Program-made: the position numbers and the translations under genes | Origin: Methanolobus halotolerans | Lineage (GTDB): Archaea > Halobacteriota > Methanosarcinia > Methanosarcinales > Methanosarcinaceae | Length of the DNA stretch: 47,314 nt | NCBI RefSeq assembly: GCF_004745425.1 | Contig: NZ_PGGK01000016.1 | Location: forward strand, 1-47,314 | Reading direction: 5' to 3' | Shown: positions 18,485-27,277 of the stretch, one piece after another | How the letters are laid out: each line of letters starts with the position of its first letter | Position numbering within the stretch: position 1 is the first letter of the stretch | The notes under the pieces: generated by a model | The model's input: the letters and a program-made list of their open reading frames with translations, nothing else | Database searches by the model: none | What the model was told of the DNA's origin: nothing

Positions 18485-20608
18485 TTAATCCACTTCTACT
18501 GATCCTACTTTTTCTGCAAGCTTTGATAATACTTCGGTACGCATACCTTCAACGAACTTGATACTGCCCACAACCAGGTGTCCTCCTCCGTTGACCCCTC
18601 CGCCTTTTACTTCTTCGTGGAGCTCCCTTACCATCTGCGGAATGTTCATCCTGACCCCTTTTGAGCGGATGACTGCAAAGTCTGGGCCGAAACCAAGAGT
18701 TATCACAGGTTTTCCTTCGAATTTCTTACACAGGCGGTCATGGACTTCTCCAGATGTCTTTCCCGGTGGCGGGAATGTGAACTTGTGAGCATAGTTCTCA
18801 ACATCTAGGACATTTAACAGTGCTCCGTTTGGAAGTGTCTGTGTCTTCACATGGGCCATGCATACGTCTATCTGTTCGGATATCATCTCGTTTGCCTGCT
18901 CGCACAGCAGTTTCACCAGGTTTTTGTGTACCTTTGTGTCACCGAAGTTCAGGATATCATCAAGTATGCCTTTGCCATTGTTGAACTTGAGCCAGTATGC
19001 CTCAAAGTCAAGGGCAAGGGCCATGTCTTTCAGGTCCTGCAGGGAGTATGCATCGGAAACCATGCTGATATACGCCTTCGCTTCTTCTGCCTCGGAGCGG
19101 TCCCCGACAGCCGCGACCGCAGGAAGATGCTTTATCTGTGCCTCTACATCCGGATTCAGCATGCGTGCAACCTCTGTGCACAACATTCCTGCCGTCATGC
19201 CGAAGTCACCACCGACGTGTGCGGGGTTCACATGTGCGATAAGGTAATCATCAACTTCCTTGTCCGGATGGTGATGGTCCACAACTATCATATTGATGCC
19301 GTATACTCTGGCCTGTTTCATGGCGGGTACATCTTCAAGTGTGGAACCGTTGTCCACACTGACAACAAGGGGCATCTTCTGGCCGTGGCGTGCTACATCC
19401 TCAACTGCGAAAGTTATATCGCGCACAACATCTGTCATTTCATAGAAGGGTGCCTTGGAGGGAGCCCTCTTATAGAAATAATATTCCCCGTCCTGGCCAT
19501 TGACCTCACGTATGAGTGGCAGAATTGCCTTTTCAATTGCCAGGGCCGCTGTCATTCCGTCGGCATCCGCATGGTGGCGGAGCAATATAGGAGTTGACTT
19601 AATGACAGCCTTGCGTATCTCCTTTGCAACTTTCATCATGGCCGGTCTGAGCTTCTCAAGAACCTCGCTATCTACCATGAACTCAATATCATGAGGTTCA
19701 GCCCTTCTGTCAAGTGCAGCCTCTATACGCTTCAAGATCTCGGACTCCTTTGGCCCGCTCAGCTTCTTAAGGCTCTTAATCTCAAGTTGTACGCTATCAC
19801 CACGGGCAGTGATCTCGCCTGTGGCGGAGACGATCATATCCGAGCTTATGTGGGGGTATGCTCTTTCCCCTGCACTCTCAAAAGCAGCAGCAGATACCTG
19901 GCCGGTCTCGTCAGCAATAGTGAAAATAGTAGGTCCTGCGGTTTGTTTTACCTGGATGACCTCTCCTTCCAGTTTTACATTCATTCCAACGAGTTTGGAG
20001 ACTTCGGTTGCGAGTTTAACAGGCAAACCCTTCTCAAGCTCTACGGTCTGGTACTCTTTTATCTTGACGGGTAAAAGGTCCAGCTTGCCCTTTGGCCTGA
20101 TCTCCTTGACACCGACTATGACCGGTTCACCGACCTTAAGTTCTTCTTTTATGTTACTGGAATGTATCAGTCCTCTGAGGTTGGAATTCAGGTCGACGAA
20201 AACCCCGAAATCAGCAAGATTCCTGACAACTGCGTGGTAATATTTCCCGATCTCCACTTCATTGATATCGCAGGAATCATCAAGCTTATAGACTACCTGC
20301 TTTTTGGAGCAGCCAGCACATACCTCTTCACCGTTGTATAGGTCTGCTATTGCATTCCCGCATATTTTACACTTATAAAATGCGCCTTTTCCGGAACATT
20401 CAATACAAATATCTCTTGTTTCCACCTCACCTGTTCCGCCACAGCGGTCACAGTTTGAACCGTTTTTGAGAAAGCTGTCTACATCTTTCTGTGAAAGTTT
20501 CATGAGATCTACGGATTTTGATTTTCCCGCCCCTTTGCATTCGGGGCACTTACTTGAGCCGACGACATTGTAACCTTTCCCGTCGCACTCATTACATTTT
20601 TCGCTCAT
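18485..20608 (-). CDS. RecJ-like DHH nuclease with zinc fingers, S1 and OB domains
   Basis: 707 residues in four parts. An N-terminal cysteine-rich region has DnaJ-type CxxCxGxG repeats (CNECDGKG, CPECKGAG, CDRCGGTG, CIECSGKG) and a further CxxC pair, over residues 5-100. An S1 RNA-binding domain follows (GKYYHAVVRNLADFGVFVDL), then an OB-fold (GEVIQVKQTAGPTIFTIADE). A DHH/DHHA1 phosphoesterase completes it, with HHADADG, VDNGS, VVDHHHPD and the GGGVNGGGH nucleic-acid-binding motif. This matches the long archaeal RecJ-like (GAN-related) family linked to replication and RNA or DNA turnover. It is transcribed alone. Confidence 0.9.
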   Translation of the reverse strand: MSEKCNECDGKGYNVVGSSKCPECKGAGKSKSVDLMKLSQKDVDSFLKNGSNCDRCGGTGEVETRDICIECSGKGAFYKCKICGNAIADLYNGEEVCAGCSKKQVVYKLDDSCDINEVEIGKYYHAVVRNLADFGVFVDLNSNLRGLIHSSNIKEELKVGEPVIVGVKEIRPKGKLDLLPVKIKEYQTVELEKGLPVKLATEVSKLVGMNVKLEGEVIQVKQTAGPTIFTIADETGQVSAAAFESAGERAYPHISSDMIVSATGEITARGDSVQLEIKSLKKLSGPKESEILKRIEAALDRRAEPHDIEFMVDSEVLEKLRPAMMKVAKEIRKAVIKSTPILLRHHADADGMTAALAIEKAILPLIREVNGQDGEYYFYKRAPSKAPFYEMTDVVRDITFAVEDVARHGQKMPLVVSVDNGSTLEDVPAMKQARVYGINMIVVDHHHPDKEVDDYLIAHVNPAHVGGDFGMTAGMLCTEVARMLNPDVEAQIKHLPAVAAVGDRSEAEEAKAYISMVSDAYSLQDLKDMALALDFEAYWLKFNNGKGILDDILNFGDTKVHKNLVKLLCEQANEMISEQIDVCMAHVKTQTLPNGALLNVLDVENYAHKFTFPPPGKTSGEVHDRLCKKFEGKPVITLGFGPDFAVIRSKGVRMNIPQMVRELHEEVKGGGVNGGGHLVVGSIKFVEGMRTEVLSKLAEKVGSVEVD

Positions 20609-20972
20609 TATATCAAGTCCTAAATGGTATATGTTAGATTTATGTCTTTGCTTGGATGATTATTCTATTTATAAGCCCTGCCTTTTTAATGTGTTTACTG
20701 AACTTGTTTTGATGCGGAGGTTTGAAATTATTAACATCAAAATCAATCACATTAATAAATGATAAAATAGTTCTACTATTTGCTGGGCCTGAAGGTTATT
20801 GATCCAATGATAACAATTTGCTATCATACTTTCGTGTACATTCCCCTCAAATAAGATATCAGGCCCATCTCCTATATATCTTCTCAGAACGTATTTAACT
20901 TTTGACCGATGTGTTTTTAATATTCAGGCTCTTTTTATTGATTATTGATATTTTAATGAGGAGCGTGTTATA
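20609..20972. other. Divergent intergenic region, no gene seen
   Basis: 364 AT-rich bases between two divergently transcribed genes. No open frame or RNA gene is supported. It should contain the promoters for the recJ-like gene (left) and the stomatin operon (right); TCTATTTATAAG near 20663-20674 is a possible TATA element for the leftward gene. Confidence 0.4.
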
Positions 20973-21740
20973 GTGCCCAATGGTGAACTTTTAATTCTGA
21001 TAGTGGCAGTCTTTGTATTCATAATTCTGTCAAAAGCGATACAGATCGTCAATGAGTATGAGCGTGTGGTAATTTTCCGTTTAGGTAGATTGAGCGGTGT
21101 GAAGGGTCCCGGCCTGTTCTTTATAATCCCCATTGTAGATACTGTGGTGAAAGTGGGGCTTCGTGTGGTCACCATAGATGTACCCAAGCAGGTTGTGATC
21201 ACCAAGGATAACGTAACGGTGGCAGTTGATGCCGTTATTTATTATAAGGTAATAGATCCTTCAAGGGCAGTCAACGAAGTTGAGAATTACAGGTATGCTA
21301 CATCCTCCCTGTCCCAGACAACCCTTCGTGATGTCATCGGGCAGATAGAGCTGGATGACGTTTTGTCCAAAAGGGAGGAGATCAACCTGCAGATACAGGA
21401 GCTTCTGGACACCTACACAGATCCCTGGGGCATCAAGGTTACAAACGTGACCATGAGAGATGTGAACATCGATGAAACAATGTTGCGTGCAATTGCAAAG
21501 CAGGCAGAGGCAGAACGTGAGAAACGTGCCCGTATCATCCTTGCTGAGGGTGAGTTCAATGCTGCCGAAAAGATGAAAGATGCAGCCAAGTTGTATGAGC
21601 AGGTACCTGTAACCATAAAACTGAGGGAGTTACAAACACTGGCGGAGATCTCCAGAGAAGGGAATATGATAGTTGTTTCAGGCTCTACTAATATGGGAGA
21701 TATCGCAGCTATGTCAAAGGCATTCTCAAAGCAAAGTTAA
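20973..21740 (+). CDS. Stomatin/prohibitin-family membrane protein (SPFH)
   Basis: 255 residues. One N-terminal membrane helix (LLILIVAVFVFIILSKAI) is followed by a full SPFH/Band 7 domain (NEYERVVIFRLGRLSGVKGPG, VDVPKQ-like IDVPKQVVITKDNV, ALRDVIGQIELDDVLSKR-like segment) and an alpha-helical tail (AEAEREKRARIILAEGE). The start is GTG at 20973 with GAGGAG ten bases upstream. The next gene is an NfeD-type protease 14 bases downstream, the classic stomatin operon partner pair. It probably forms membrane rings or microdomains. Confidence 0.93.
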   Translation: MPNGELLILIVAVFVFIILSKAIQIVNEYERVVIFRLGRLSGVKGPGLFFIIPIVDTVVKVGLRVVTIDVPKQVVITKDNVTVAVDAVIYYKVIDPSRAVNEVENYRYATSSLSQTTLRDVIGQIELDDVLSKREEINLQIQELLDTYTDPWGIKVTNVTMRDVNIDETMLRAIAKQAEAEREKRARIILAEGEFNAAEKMKDAAKLYEQVPVTIKLRELQTLAEISREGNMIVVSGSTNMGDIAAMSKAFSKQS

Positions 21741-21754
21741 GCCGAAGGAATAAT

Positions 21755-23089
21755 ATGAGATCCCTGCAAAGGTTTTGTATTTTTCTCTTTTTATTTTTGA
21801 CAGTGACTTCAGCTTTACTGCCGGGTATTACCACGGCCCAGGAAGACCGGAGAGTGCTGGTGCTCGAGATATCCGATTCAATCACACCGGTCTCTGATGA
21901 TATCGTTGCTGATGCTATAGCCTTTGCAGAGCAAGAGGGTTACCAAGCACTTGTGATAACTCTGAATACTCCGGGAGGAGGTCTTGATGAGACCCTCAAC
22001 ATTATGGAACAGATCGCGGCCACAGATGTGCCTGTGATAGGATATGTGTATCCCGAAGGTGGCAATGCCTGGTCTGCAGGCACGCTGATACTCATCAGTA
22101 CGGATATAGCCGCAATGGCTCCGTTCACTGTGGTCGGTTCTGCCCAGCCCGTGACAATGACAGCAGGAGGGACTGAACCGGTCAATGATTCCAAGATCGT
22201 CAATGCCCTGGTAACGCGTGCAACCGAGAATGCCAGAAAGCATGAGCGTAACCAGACTGCAGCCCGGGAGTTCATCACAGAGAACCTGAACCTTGATGCT
22301 GAGACTGCGCTGGAATATAATGTAATAGAGTATGTATCCCCTTCTGTTGAGGATCTGCTTATGCAGGTTGACGGGGAAGAGATCAAGGGCAGGGTGCTTG
22401 AGACGGAAGGTGCCACGGTAGTGAACTATGATACTCCTCTCAGACTTGCCTTCATGAACATTATATCCAATCCCATCATTTCCTCATTGTTGCTGCTGTT
22501 GGGGATATATGCGATAATACTCGGGATATCAAACCCCGGATTCGGGGCTGAACTGTTCGGAATTGTAGCGATTGCTCTGGGTCTCATCGGCACCGGCTTT
22601 GACGTGAATATCGGGGCAATTTTCCTTGTACTTGTAGGTATAGGTTTGCTGGTACTGGAATTACAGGCCCCGGGATTCGGGGTGTTTGGGATTGCAGGGC
22701 TTGTCTGTATAGTTGCCGGAAGTGTACTGCTTGCTCCTACGGATTTCCCGGGGAACTACACTCCTGCGGATTTCCAGAGAACCATCCTGCTCTCAATAGT
22801 GGCTCCAACGATCCTGGTTGGTATCTTCCTGCTCTTTGCCCTGTACAAGGTAATGGAAGTAAGGAAGCGTAAACCTCAGTTCGGTGAACTGATCGGTGAG
22901 ATGGCAACTGTCATCAGGCCCATTGAACCCGGGATCGAAGGCTACGTACTTCACATGGGGGAGTACTGGAAGGCCCGCTCAGGGGTGTCGATACAGAAGG
23001 GAGAAAAGGTTACTATCCTGGAGAAGGATGGTGTGGTACTGGTCGTGGAGCCTGTGGAAGAAGAAAAAGCAGAAAGTGCGGATGAATAG
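21755..23089 (+). CDS. NfeD-family membrane-bound serine protease (stomatin operon partner)
   Basis: 444 residues. A signal peptide (hydrophobic run about residues 8-28 ending TTAQ) is followed by a ClpP-class protease domain (NTPGGGLDETLNIM, then NAWSAGTLILIS with the candidate nucleophile Ser, and a Lys in VNDSKIVNAL), four or more transmembrane helices, and a C-terminal NfeD OB-fold (MATVIRPIEPGIEGYV). The long-form relative PH1510 of Pyrococcus uses a Ser-Lys dyad and cleaves the C-terminus of its stomatin partner. It is co-transcribed with the stomatin gene. The stop is TAG. Confidence 0.92.
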   Translation: MRSLQRFCIFLFLFLTVTSALLPGITTAQEDRRVLVLEISDSITPVSDDIVADAIAFAEQEGYQALVITLNTPGGGLDETLNIMEQIAATDVPVIGYVYPEGGNAWSAGTLILISTDIAAMAPFTVVGSAQPVTMTAGGTEPVNDSKIVNALVTRATENARKHERNQTAAREFITENLNLDAETALEYNVIEYVSPSVEDLLMQVDGEEIKGRVLETEGATVVNYDTPLRLAFMNIISNPIISSLLLLLGIYAIILGISNPGFGAELFGIVAIALGLIGTGFDVNIGAIFLVLVGIGLLVLELQAPGFGVFGIAGLVCIVAGSVLLAPTDFPGNYTPADFQRTILLSIVAPTILVGIFLLFALYKVMEVRKRKPQFGELIGEMATVIRPIEPGIEGYVLHMGEYWKARSGVSIQKGEKVTILEKDGVVLVVEPVEEEKAESADE

Positions 23090-23096
23090 ATCCTGT

Positions 23097-24422
23097 CTAT
23101 CCTTTCCTCACTTTTTCTATTACCCTTTCCTTTTTGGCTATGGCCTCAAGGGTTGCCATGTCAACGGCCCTTTGCATCTCCCCGAAATCACGGGGCTCTT
23201 CTTCACCTATCATTTTCTTGATGGGTGTATATGCGGATTCCCTGAAGCGCGGGGTGAAATCTCTCAGTTCCCCGTCCATCTCTATCATGGCACCGCTGCC
23301 CTCTTCGACCTTTCCTATGATGCTTATGCCGACCCCTGCCGACCTTATGGTTTCCATGATGCTGTCAGCCACTTCTCCCGGGGCGATAATGAGCAGGGCA
23401 TCCAGTGAGACTCCCAGGTAGTCAATTTCCAGGGACTCGAGCATCTCAAGTACTACGGGGTTCACAAGTCTTCTCATTTCCCTCTCCAGGAACACGAGCC
23501 TGACACCTGCGGTCCTTGATATCTCCTTTGCGTCACCGCGTATGCCGCCGTTGGTGACATCTGTCATTGCATGGATATGTTTCACAAGGCCTGAATCCAG
23601 AAGCTTCTCGCATGCCTCCAGGAACTTTATGTTGATGGTCTCATCCACAACCTCATGCTTTCCATAGTACAGTGCGGCTGTGGAAATAGTGCCACCGCCA
23701 GCTCCCTCTGTCATGAGGATCACATCACCTACCTGTGTCTGCTCCCGTGCAGTGAGGTCCGATGCAACACCCACAGCCCCGACGCCGCCTGTCATGCGCT
23801 CGCCTATGACCATGTCCCCTCCGATCCTGAGGGTGCTTCCGGTGATAAGTGGTATCCCTGAAAGTTCCGCTACAGTTGTGATGCCTGCGATGTGATCAAG
23901 GACCTTACCCACATCCCCGTCATCCGCAACATGGATGTCCGAGAGCATTGCGACTGGTCTTGCGCCCATCACGTAAACGTCCCTCAGGGCCGCACGTGCT
24001 ACGTGGAAGCCTGCAAGGAAGGAGAAGTCGCTTAAACGGGAATGCATGCCGTCAACGGTCAATATGATGTATTCTCCGGCTTCTCTGGCCCGGACAACAC
24101 CCGAATCGTCAAGATGGGTGGTGTCAACCACGGCACTGGTCTTACCGATTATCTCTGCTATTCTCTCATGGGTATAAAAATCACCAATGCCCCTTGAACC
24201 GACACCGAACTCCCCCATGGTCACTCCTGATATGGTGGGCTCGAGCACATCACCGCTGACATTGATCGTAGCCTCTGCTTCCACTATGGCGGCCCTGGCA
24301 AGATTACGGGCATGTTCTGTGCTGCAATGCTTTTTTACTTCCAGTATCCTTGAGGTGAGTTTCTCCTCGAGATCTGACTCTTTATTAATGAGCCCTCTTT
24401 TTGCGTAGCCTTCGATGTCCAT
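23097..24422 (-). CDS. AIR synthase/HypE-like ATP-binding protein
   Basis: About 441 residues of the PurM/HypE/SelD/ThiL superfamily. It has an extra N-terminal helical region (residues 1-45), then the ATP-binding half (DDSGVVRAREAGEYIILTVDG, RAALRDVYVMGARPVAML) and the C-terminal half (HAMTDVTNGGIRGDAKEI, EIDYLGVSLDALLIIAPG). The composition matches the archaeal HypE-related group distinct from true HypE and PurM; no hyp gene is nearby, and its substrate is unknown. The ATG at 24422 has GAGG upstream; a longer frame to 24452 is less likely. It sits 13 bases after hisH on the same strand. Confidence 0.78.
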   Translation of the reverse strand: MDIEGYAKRGLINKESDLEEKLTSRILEVKKHCSTEHARNLARAAIVEAEATINVSGDVLEPTISGVTMGEFGVGSRGIGDFYTHERIAEIIGKTSAVVDTTHLDDSGVVRAREAGEYIILTVDGMHSRLSDFSFLAGFHVARAALRDVYVMGARPVAMLSDIHVADDGDVGKVLDHIAGITTVAELSGIPLITGSTLRIGGDMVIGERMTGGVGAVGVASDLTAREQTQVGDVILMTEGAGGGTISTAALYYGKHEVVDETINIKFLEACEKLLDSGLVKHIHAMTDVTNGGIRGDAKEISRTAGVRLVFLEREMRRLVNPVVLEMLESLEIDYLGVSLDALLIIAPGEVADSIMETIRSAGVGISIIGKVEEGSGAMIEMDGELRDFTPRFRESAYTPIKKMIGEEEPRDFGEMQRAVDMATLEAIAKKERVIEKVRKG

Positions 24423-24435
24423 GTTTTTCCTCTTT

Positions 24436-25044
24436 TTAACAAATTGCCACAAAGTTTCTAAGCATCTTCAGGCCGGTATCCCCGCTCTTTTCAGGGTGAA
24501 ACTGCGTGCCTATCACGTTACCCGCATCGTTGACTATGGATGCGGCGAAATTCTTGCCGTACTCGCATGAAGCAAGTGTGTTCTTTTCCCCGGTATCCAC
24601 GTAGAAGGAGTGTACGAAATAGACATAGGTGTTATCCGGTATACCTTCAAAAAAAGGATGTTTTTGGTTCATAGTGATAGAGTTCCAGCCCATATGGGGC
24701 ACCTTGAGGTCAGAGTGCGGGAACCTCAGGACCTCACCCCTGATAAGGTCAAGTCCAGTTGTCTCCCCTCCTTCCTCGGACCGGCTCATAAGTATCTGCT
24801 GCCCCAGGCAGATGCCAAGCATTGGCTTTCCGGAATTAACATAATCATCAATCGTATCGAGCAGACCTGCGATGTTCTTCATAGCGTCCTTAAAAGCACC
24901 TACTCCCGGCATTATTACCCCGTCCGCACTCATTATTTCTGACGGGTCGCTGGATATCACAACGCTGGCACCTGCATGCTCCAGGCCCTTACGGACACTT
25001 CTGAGGTTACCAAGTCCGTAATCGATGATGACGATCTTTTTCAT
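24436..25044 (-). CDS. hisH: Imidazole glycerol phosphate synthase glutaminase subunit
   Basis: 202 residues, a class I glutamine amidotransferase that feeds ammonia to HisF in histidine synthesis. It begins IVIIDYGLGNLRSVRKGLEHAG, has the nucleophile motif MLGICLGQQILM (Cys), HMGWNSI, and the His-Glu pair in GTQFHPEKSGDTGL. Length is standard. No other his gene is in the window; the partner on the same strand is the AIR-synthase-like gene. Confidence 0.96.
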   Translation of the reverse strand: MKKIVIIDYGLGNLRSVRKGLEHAGASVVISSDPSEIMSADGVIMPGVGAFKDAMKNIAGLLDTIDDYVNSGKPMLGICLGQQILMSRSEEGGETTGLDLIRGEVLRFPHSDLKVPHMGWNSITMNQKHPFFEGIPDNTYVYFVHSFYVDTGEKNTLASCEYGKNFAASIVNDAGNVIGTQFHPEKSGDTGLKMLRNFVAIC

Positions 25045-25172
25045 GAGAATTTAAAGAAGGGTTTTGGTACATGAATGTAACGATTATTTATTATTTCACA
25101 GACTGCATGAAAATCAAAAACAAATCGCATAATTTATATACAATGTTCTTTTTTTCTGAGTGGTGGTATTTT

Positions 25173-25271
25173 TTGAGACCCAAAAGAAAAATATTTGATG
25201 ATGATTCGGCGATAGAACTCCCGATCAATATCGTTGTAATGCTGGTTGTTGGAATTGGCTTACCGCTATAA
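25173..25271 (+). pseudogene. Truncated membrane-anchor or pilin-like N-terminus
   Basis: A short frame reading KRKIFDDDSAIELPINIVVML followed by a few residues and a stop. A charged start followed by a hydrophobic stretch looks like the first 25-30 residues of a single-pass membrane or pilin-like protein, and the coding character ends abruptly at about 25250. A TTG start at 25173 with GGTGG upstream fits; longer frames reach back to 25071. The break coincides with the change from core genes to accessory DNA. Family assignment is tentative. Confidence 0.4.
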
Positions 25272-25451
25272 TGCCGTACCTTTTCACAATGCTACATTAA
25301 GACCTAATAGCACATATATTTAATCTCAGAATTAGTAATTATTATTTTCAAATCGGCTTCTATTCACTAGGAAAACGCCGAGGTTGGGGCCGGCAATATG
25401 CTTAAAAACCTACAATACAAAACGGAATTGCACTTGTATATGGGTTGTGGA

Positions 25452-25700
25452 CTAGGCAACCTGCTTGTTTCCCTCAACAAAGTATGGGTGTTTTCGATCA
25501 GGGCAGTACATGTCAAGCTCAATTATAAGTCGCTGTATAAAATCACAGCAATATCTGGACAAAATGTCAAAATTGTCCTTGAGAATCTTGCATAGTTCAG
25601 AGACTGTGATTCTATTATAGATATGTCCCATGAGTTCTCTGAGGACGTCTTTGACCAGATGCTCTTCGCTGACCGTGTCACGAACCTCAACGTCTTCCAA
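25452..25700 (-). pseudogene. N-terminally lost paralogue of the 26.2 kb zinc-knuckle protein
   Basis: The last 70 or so residues (HIYNRITVSELCKILKDNFD, RYCCDFIQRL, IIELDMYCPDR) align closely with the C-terminal half of the protein encoded at 26203-26547 (VYNGISTNELCKILKEKFG, QYCCDLVQQL, IELDMYCPDR). The zinc-knuckle N-terminus of that protein is absent here. The frame is open upstream to about 25780 without ATG. It looks like a decayed duplicate left by recombination. Function unknown. Confidence 0.6.
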
Positions 25701-25879
25701 TAAGTAGCTTTTATTTTGGTTCTGAATCTCTTCGATAATCAGAAGTCGGAGATTGTTATAAATCTGTTCTTTACAGGTTTGATAGTTTCATGTTTTGTCG
25801 AAAGCATCATCTAAATAATATTTACAGATTTTGCATACTTTCACAATTGTTTACTCCATTTTTCATTTTTAGATTTTTC

Positions 25880-26010
25880 GGCTCTGTAGAAATCCTCGAA
25901 ATTCAGGCGGTAAACAAATTCAATAATAATTCAAATGTACTGCCAGCCATTGAACTAAGTTACAAGTTTTGCCTTGATGATCGCGATTTTTATGGGTTTT
26001 CTACAGAGCC
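25880..26010. mobile_element. Small inverted-repeat element (MITE-like)
   Basis: GGCTCTGTAGAAATCC (25880-25895) is mirrored by GGGTTTTCTACAGAGCC (25994-26010). The 131-base unit has no open frame. GGCTCTGTAGAAA ends are common in transposable elements, so this is probably a non-autonomous derivative or solo remnant. No clear target duplication can be seen. Confidence 0.6.
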
Positions 26011-26202
26011 AAATTTGGTAAAGTATATTTGGTTGGTTCGGGGCCGGTGGGTGTTGCCGAGACGGAACCCACAAATCAATTTAAATTTCCTTCTCTCTAA
26101 TTAGATAATTTTGTTCTTAAAATCGTCATATTCAACGAGAAATACTGCCAGTGATTCTTTCCAGCTGAAATGAAACTCCTGGCTAGATTATATCACCAAC
26201 GT

Positions 26203-26547
26203 TCATGGAAATACTGCTTCCACATAGTACAAATGTTGCCTGTCCGGACAGTACATATCCAGCTCAATTTTCAGCTGCTGAACCAGATCGCAACAATACT
26301 GTTCCAGAACACCAAACTTCTCCTTGAGGATCTTGCAGAGCTCATTGGTGGATATCCCATTGTATACATGGTCTGCCAGCACATACAGTGCAGATCTGGC
26401 CAGCTCCTCAGGAGTGCATGAGTCAGTTACATCTGCACCCATTATCCATGATATTCTCTTGTCGCCCAAGAAGAGGGTTCTGCGGCGCATTCTAACGTTG
26501 TGAAAAGAATTCTCACCACACACTGCACATGGGGTTCTTATATACAT
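26203..26547 (-). CDS. Uncharacterised zinc-knuckle protein
   Basis: About 114 residues. The N-terminus MYIRTPCAVCGENSFHNVRM has a CxxC pair, the middle mentions ISWIMGADVTDSCTPEEL, and the C-terminal half is helical with CKILKEKFG, YCCDLV and MYCPDR. The ATG at 26547 is preceded by a near-perfect AGGTGATC ribosome-binding site, so it is preferred to 26586. A shortened paralogue lies at 25452-25700. No family was recognised; the position next to divergent proviral regulators suggests a viral early gene. Confidence 0.7.
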   Translation of the reverse strand: MYIRTPCAVCGENSFHNVRMRRRTLFLGDKRISWIMGADVTDSCTPEELARSALYVLADHVYNGISTNELCKILKEKFGVLEQYCCDLVQQLKIELDMYCPDRQHLYYVEAVFP

Positions 26548-26622
26548 CTTGATCACCTGGAATAAATTAAAAAACTTATTTGCCATTCTATCTTAAGTAA
26601 TTGTTGTATTCCTTTCTAAAAT

Positions 26623-26934
26623 TCATTCTATTATATCATCAACAATTACAGGCTTGCAGCCTTTTGAAACTTTGCCTTCCTCAAACACCTGCTTGAGTAA
26701 CTTTACCATAGCAGGAGTTATGTCTTTTTCTGACAGCGTTGACAGTAGTCCTTCTACTTCCATGTCCTTTTCTTTCTGTTCTCTCTTGTAACGCCCAATG
26801 AATTCCGCAAGTGCAATGCTGACAAGATCTGACATACTGCTAAAATCCTTAGATTCTACAAGTTCTTCTGCTTGCTTCTTTATGTACGGGCTTACTGTAG
26901 CGTGGATTGACTCTTTCTTGTATTGGATAGCCAT
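26623..26934 (-). CDS. Ribbon-helix-helix regulator (leftward)
   Basis: 103 residues. The N-terminal third (YKKESIHATVSPYIKKQAEE, then a helix ending SDLVSIALAEFIGRYKRE) fits a CopG/Arc ribbon-helix-helix fold: one short strand and two helices. The C-terminal part is helical and acidic. The gene is transcribed away from another RHH gene at 27042, with about 107 bases of palindrome-rich DNA between, a layout typical of viral lysogeny or copy-control switches. Target and partners are unknown. Confidence 0.75.
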   Translation of the reverse strand: MAIQYKKESIHATVSPYIKKQAEELVESKDFSSMSDLVSIALAEFIGRYKREQKEKDMEVEGLLSTLSEKDITPAMVKLLKQVFEEGKVSKGCKPVIVDDIIE

Positions 26935-27041
26935 TACATAATAATGTAGTATTTATTTCATATATATGTTTTTATGAGTTTTCAGCTTAATTATGACGTT
27001 ATAGCTACATATAAATATCAGAAGGTATATGTCATAATTAG
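26935..27041. promoter_or_regulatory. Divergent operator region between RHH genes
   Basis: TACAT/ATGTA with a 4-base loop lies at 26934-26947, directly against the leftward start codon. A perfect 10-base inverted repeat TAATTATGAC (26988-26997) and GTCATAATTA (27031-27040) abuts the rightward GTG start. AT-rich TATA-like sequence (CATATATATG) lies between. These are likely binding sites for the flanking RHH proteins. Confidence 0.55.
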
Positions 27042-27203
27042 GTGATAATAATTAGCAAGTATAGGTCACTACACATAAACATGTCTCCCAGCGACTATGA
27101 GCAAATTTTGGTGCATGTACGTTCTGGAAAGTATCTCAACGTGAGTGATGCTGCCAGGCACTACATAAGAGCAGGTCTGCAGACAGACGAGGTGAAAACT
27201 TGA
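27042..27203 (+). CDS. Small ribbon-helix-helix protein (rightward)
   Basis: 53 codons from GTG at 27042, or 40 from ATG at 27081. The sequence KYRSLHINMSPSDYEQILVH then a helix with NVSDAARHYIRAGL has the strand-helix-helix pattern of CopG/antitoxin-type DNA-binding proteins (a hydrophobic strand, SPSDYE, then a short turn before AARHYIRAGL). It lies opposite the RHH gene at 26623 across a shared operator. It is too short for a standard gene call, but the motif and context make it real. Confidence 0.65.
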   Translation: MIIISKYRSLHINMSPSDYEQILVHVRSGKYLNVSDAARHYIRAGLQTDEVKT

Positions 27204-27277
27204 AACAGAAATACAAGACAATACAATCGCATCTTGCGAGATTGAAAATGAATGGAGTGATGACCAATGCCATCTGA
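27200..27277 (+). CDS. Possible 25-residue peptide
   Basis: A TTG-started frame (KQKYKTIQSHLARLKMNGVM) whose start overlaps the stop of the preceding RHH gene and whose ribosome-binding site GAGGTG is six bases upstream. It ends inside the next small gene. Very short and without homologue recognised; it may only couple translation between neighbours. Confidence 0.3.
   Translation: MKQKYKTIQSHLARLKMNGVMTNAI

Noticed and set aside
23087-23089. The TAG stop of the NfeD gene as a pyrrolysine codon
   Set aside because: The protein is already full length and readthrough would run into the convergent gene.
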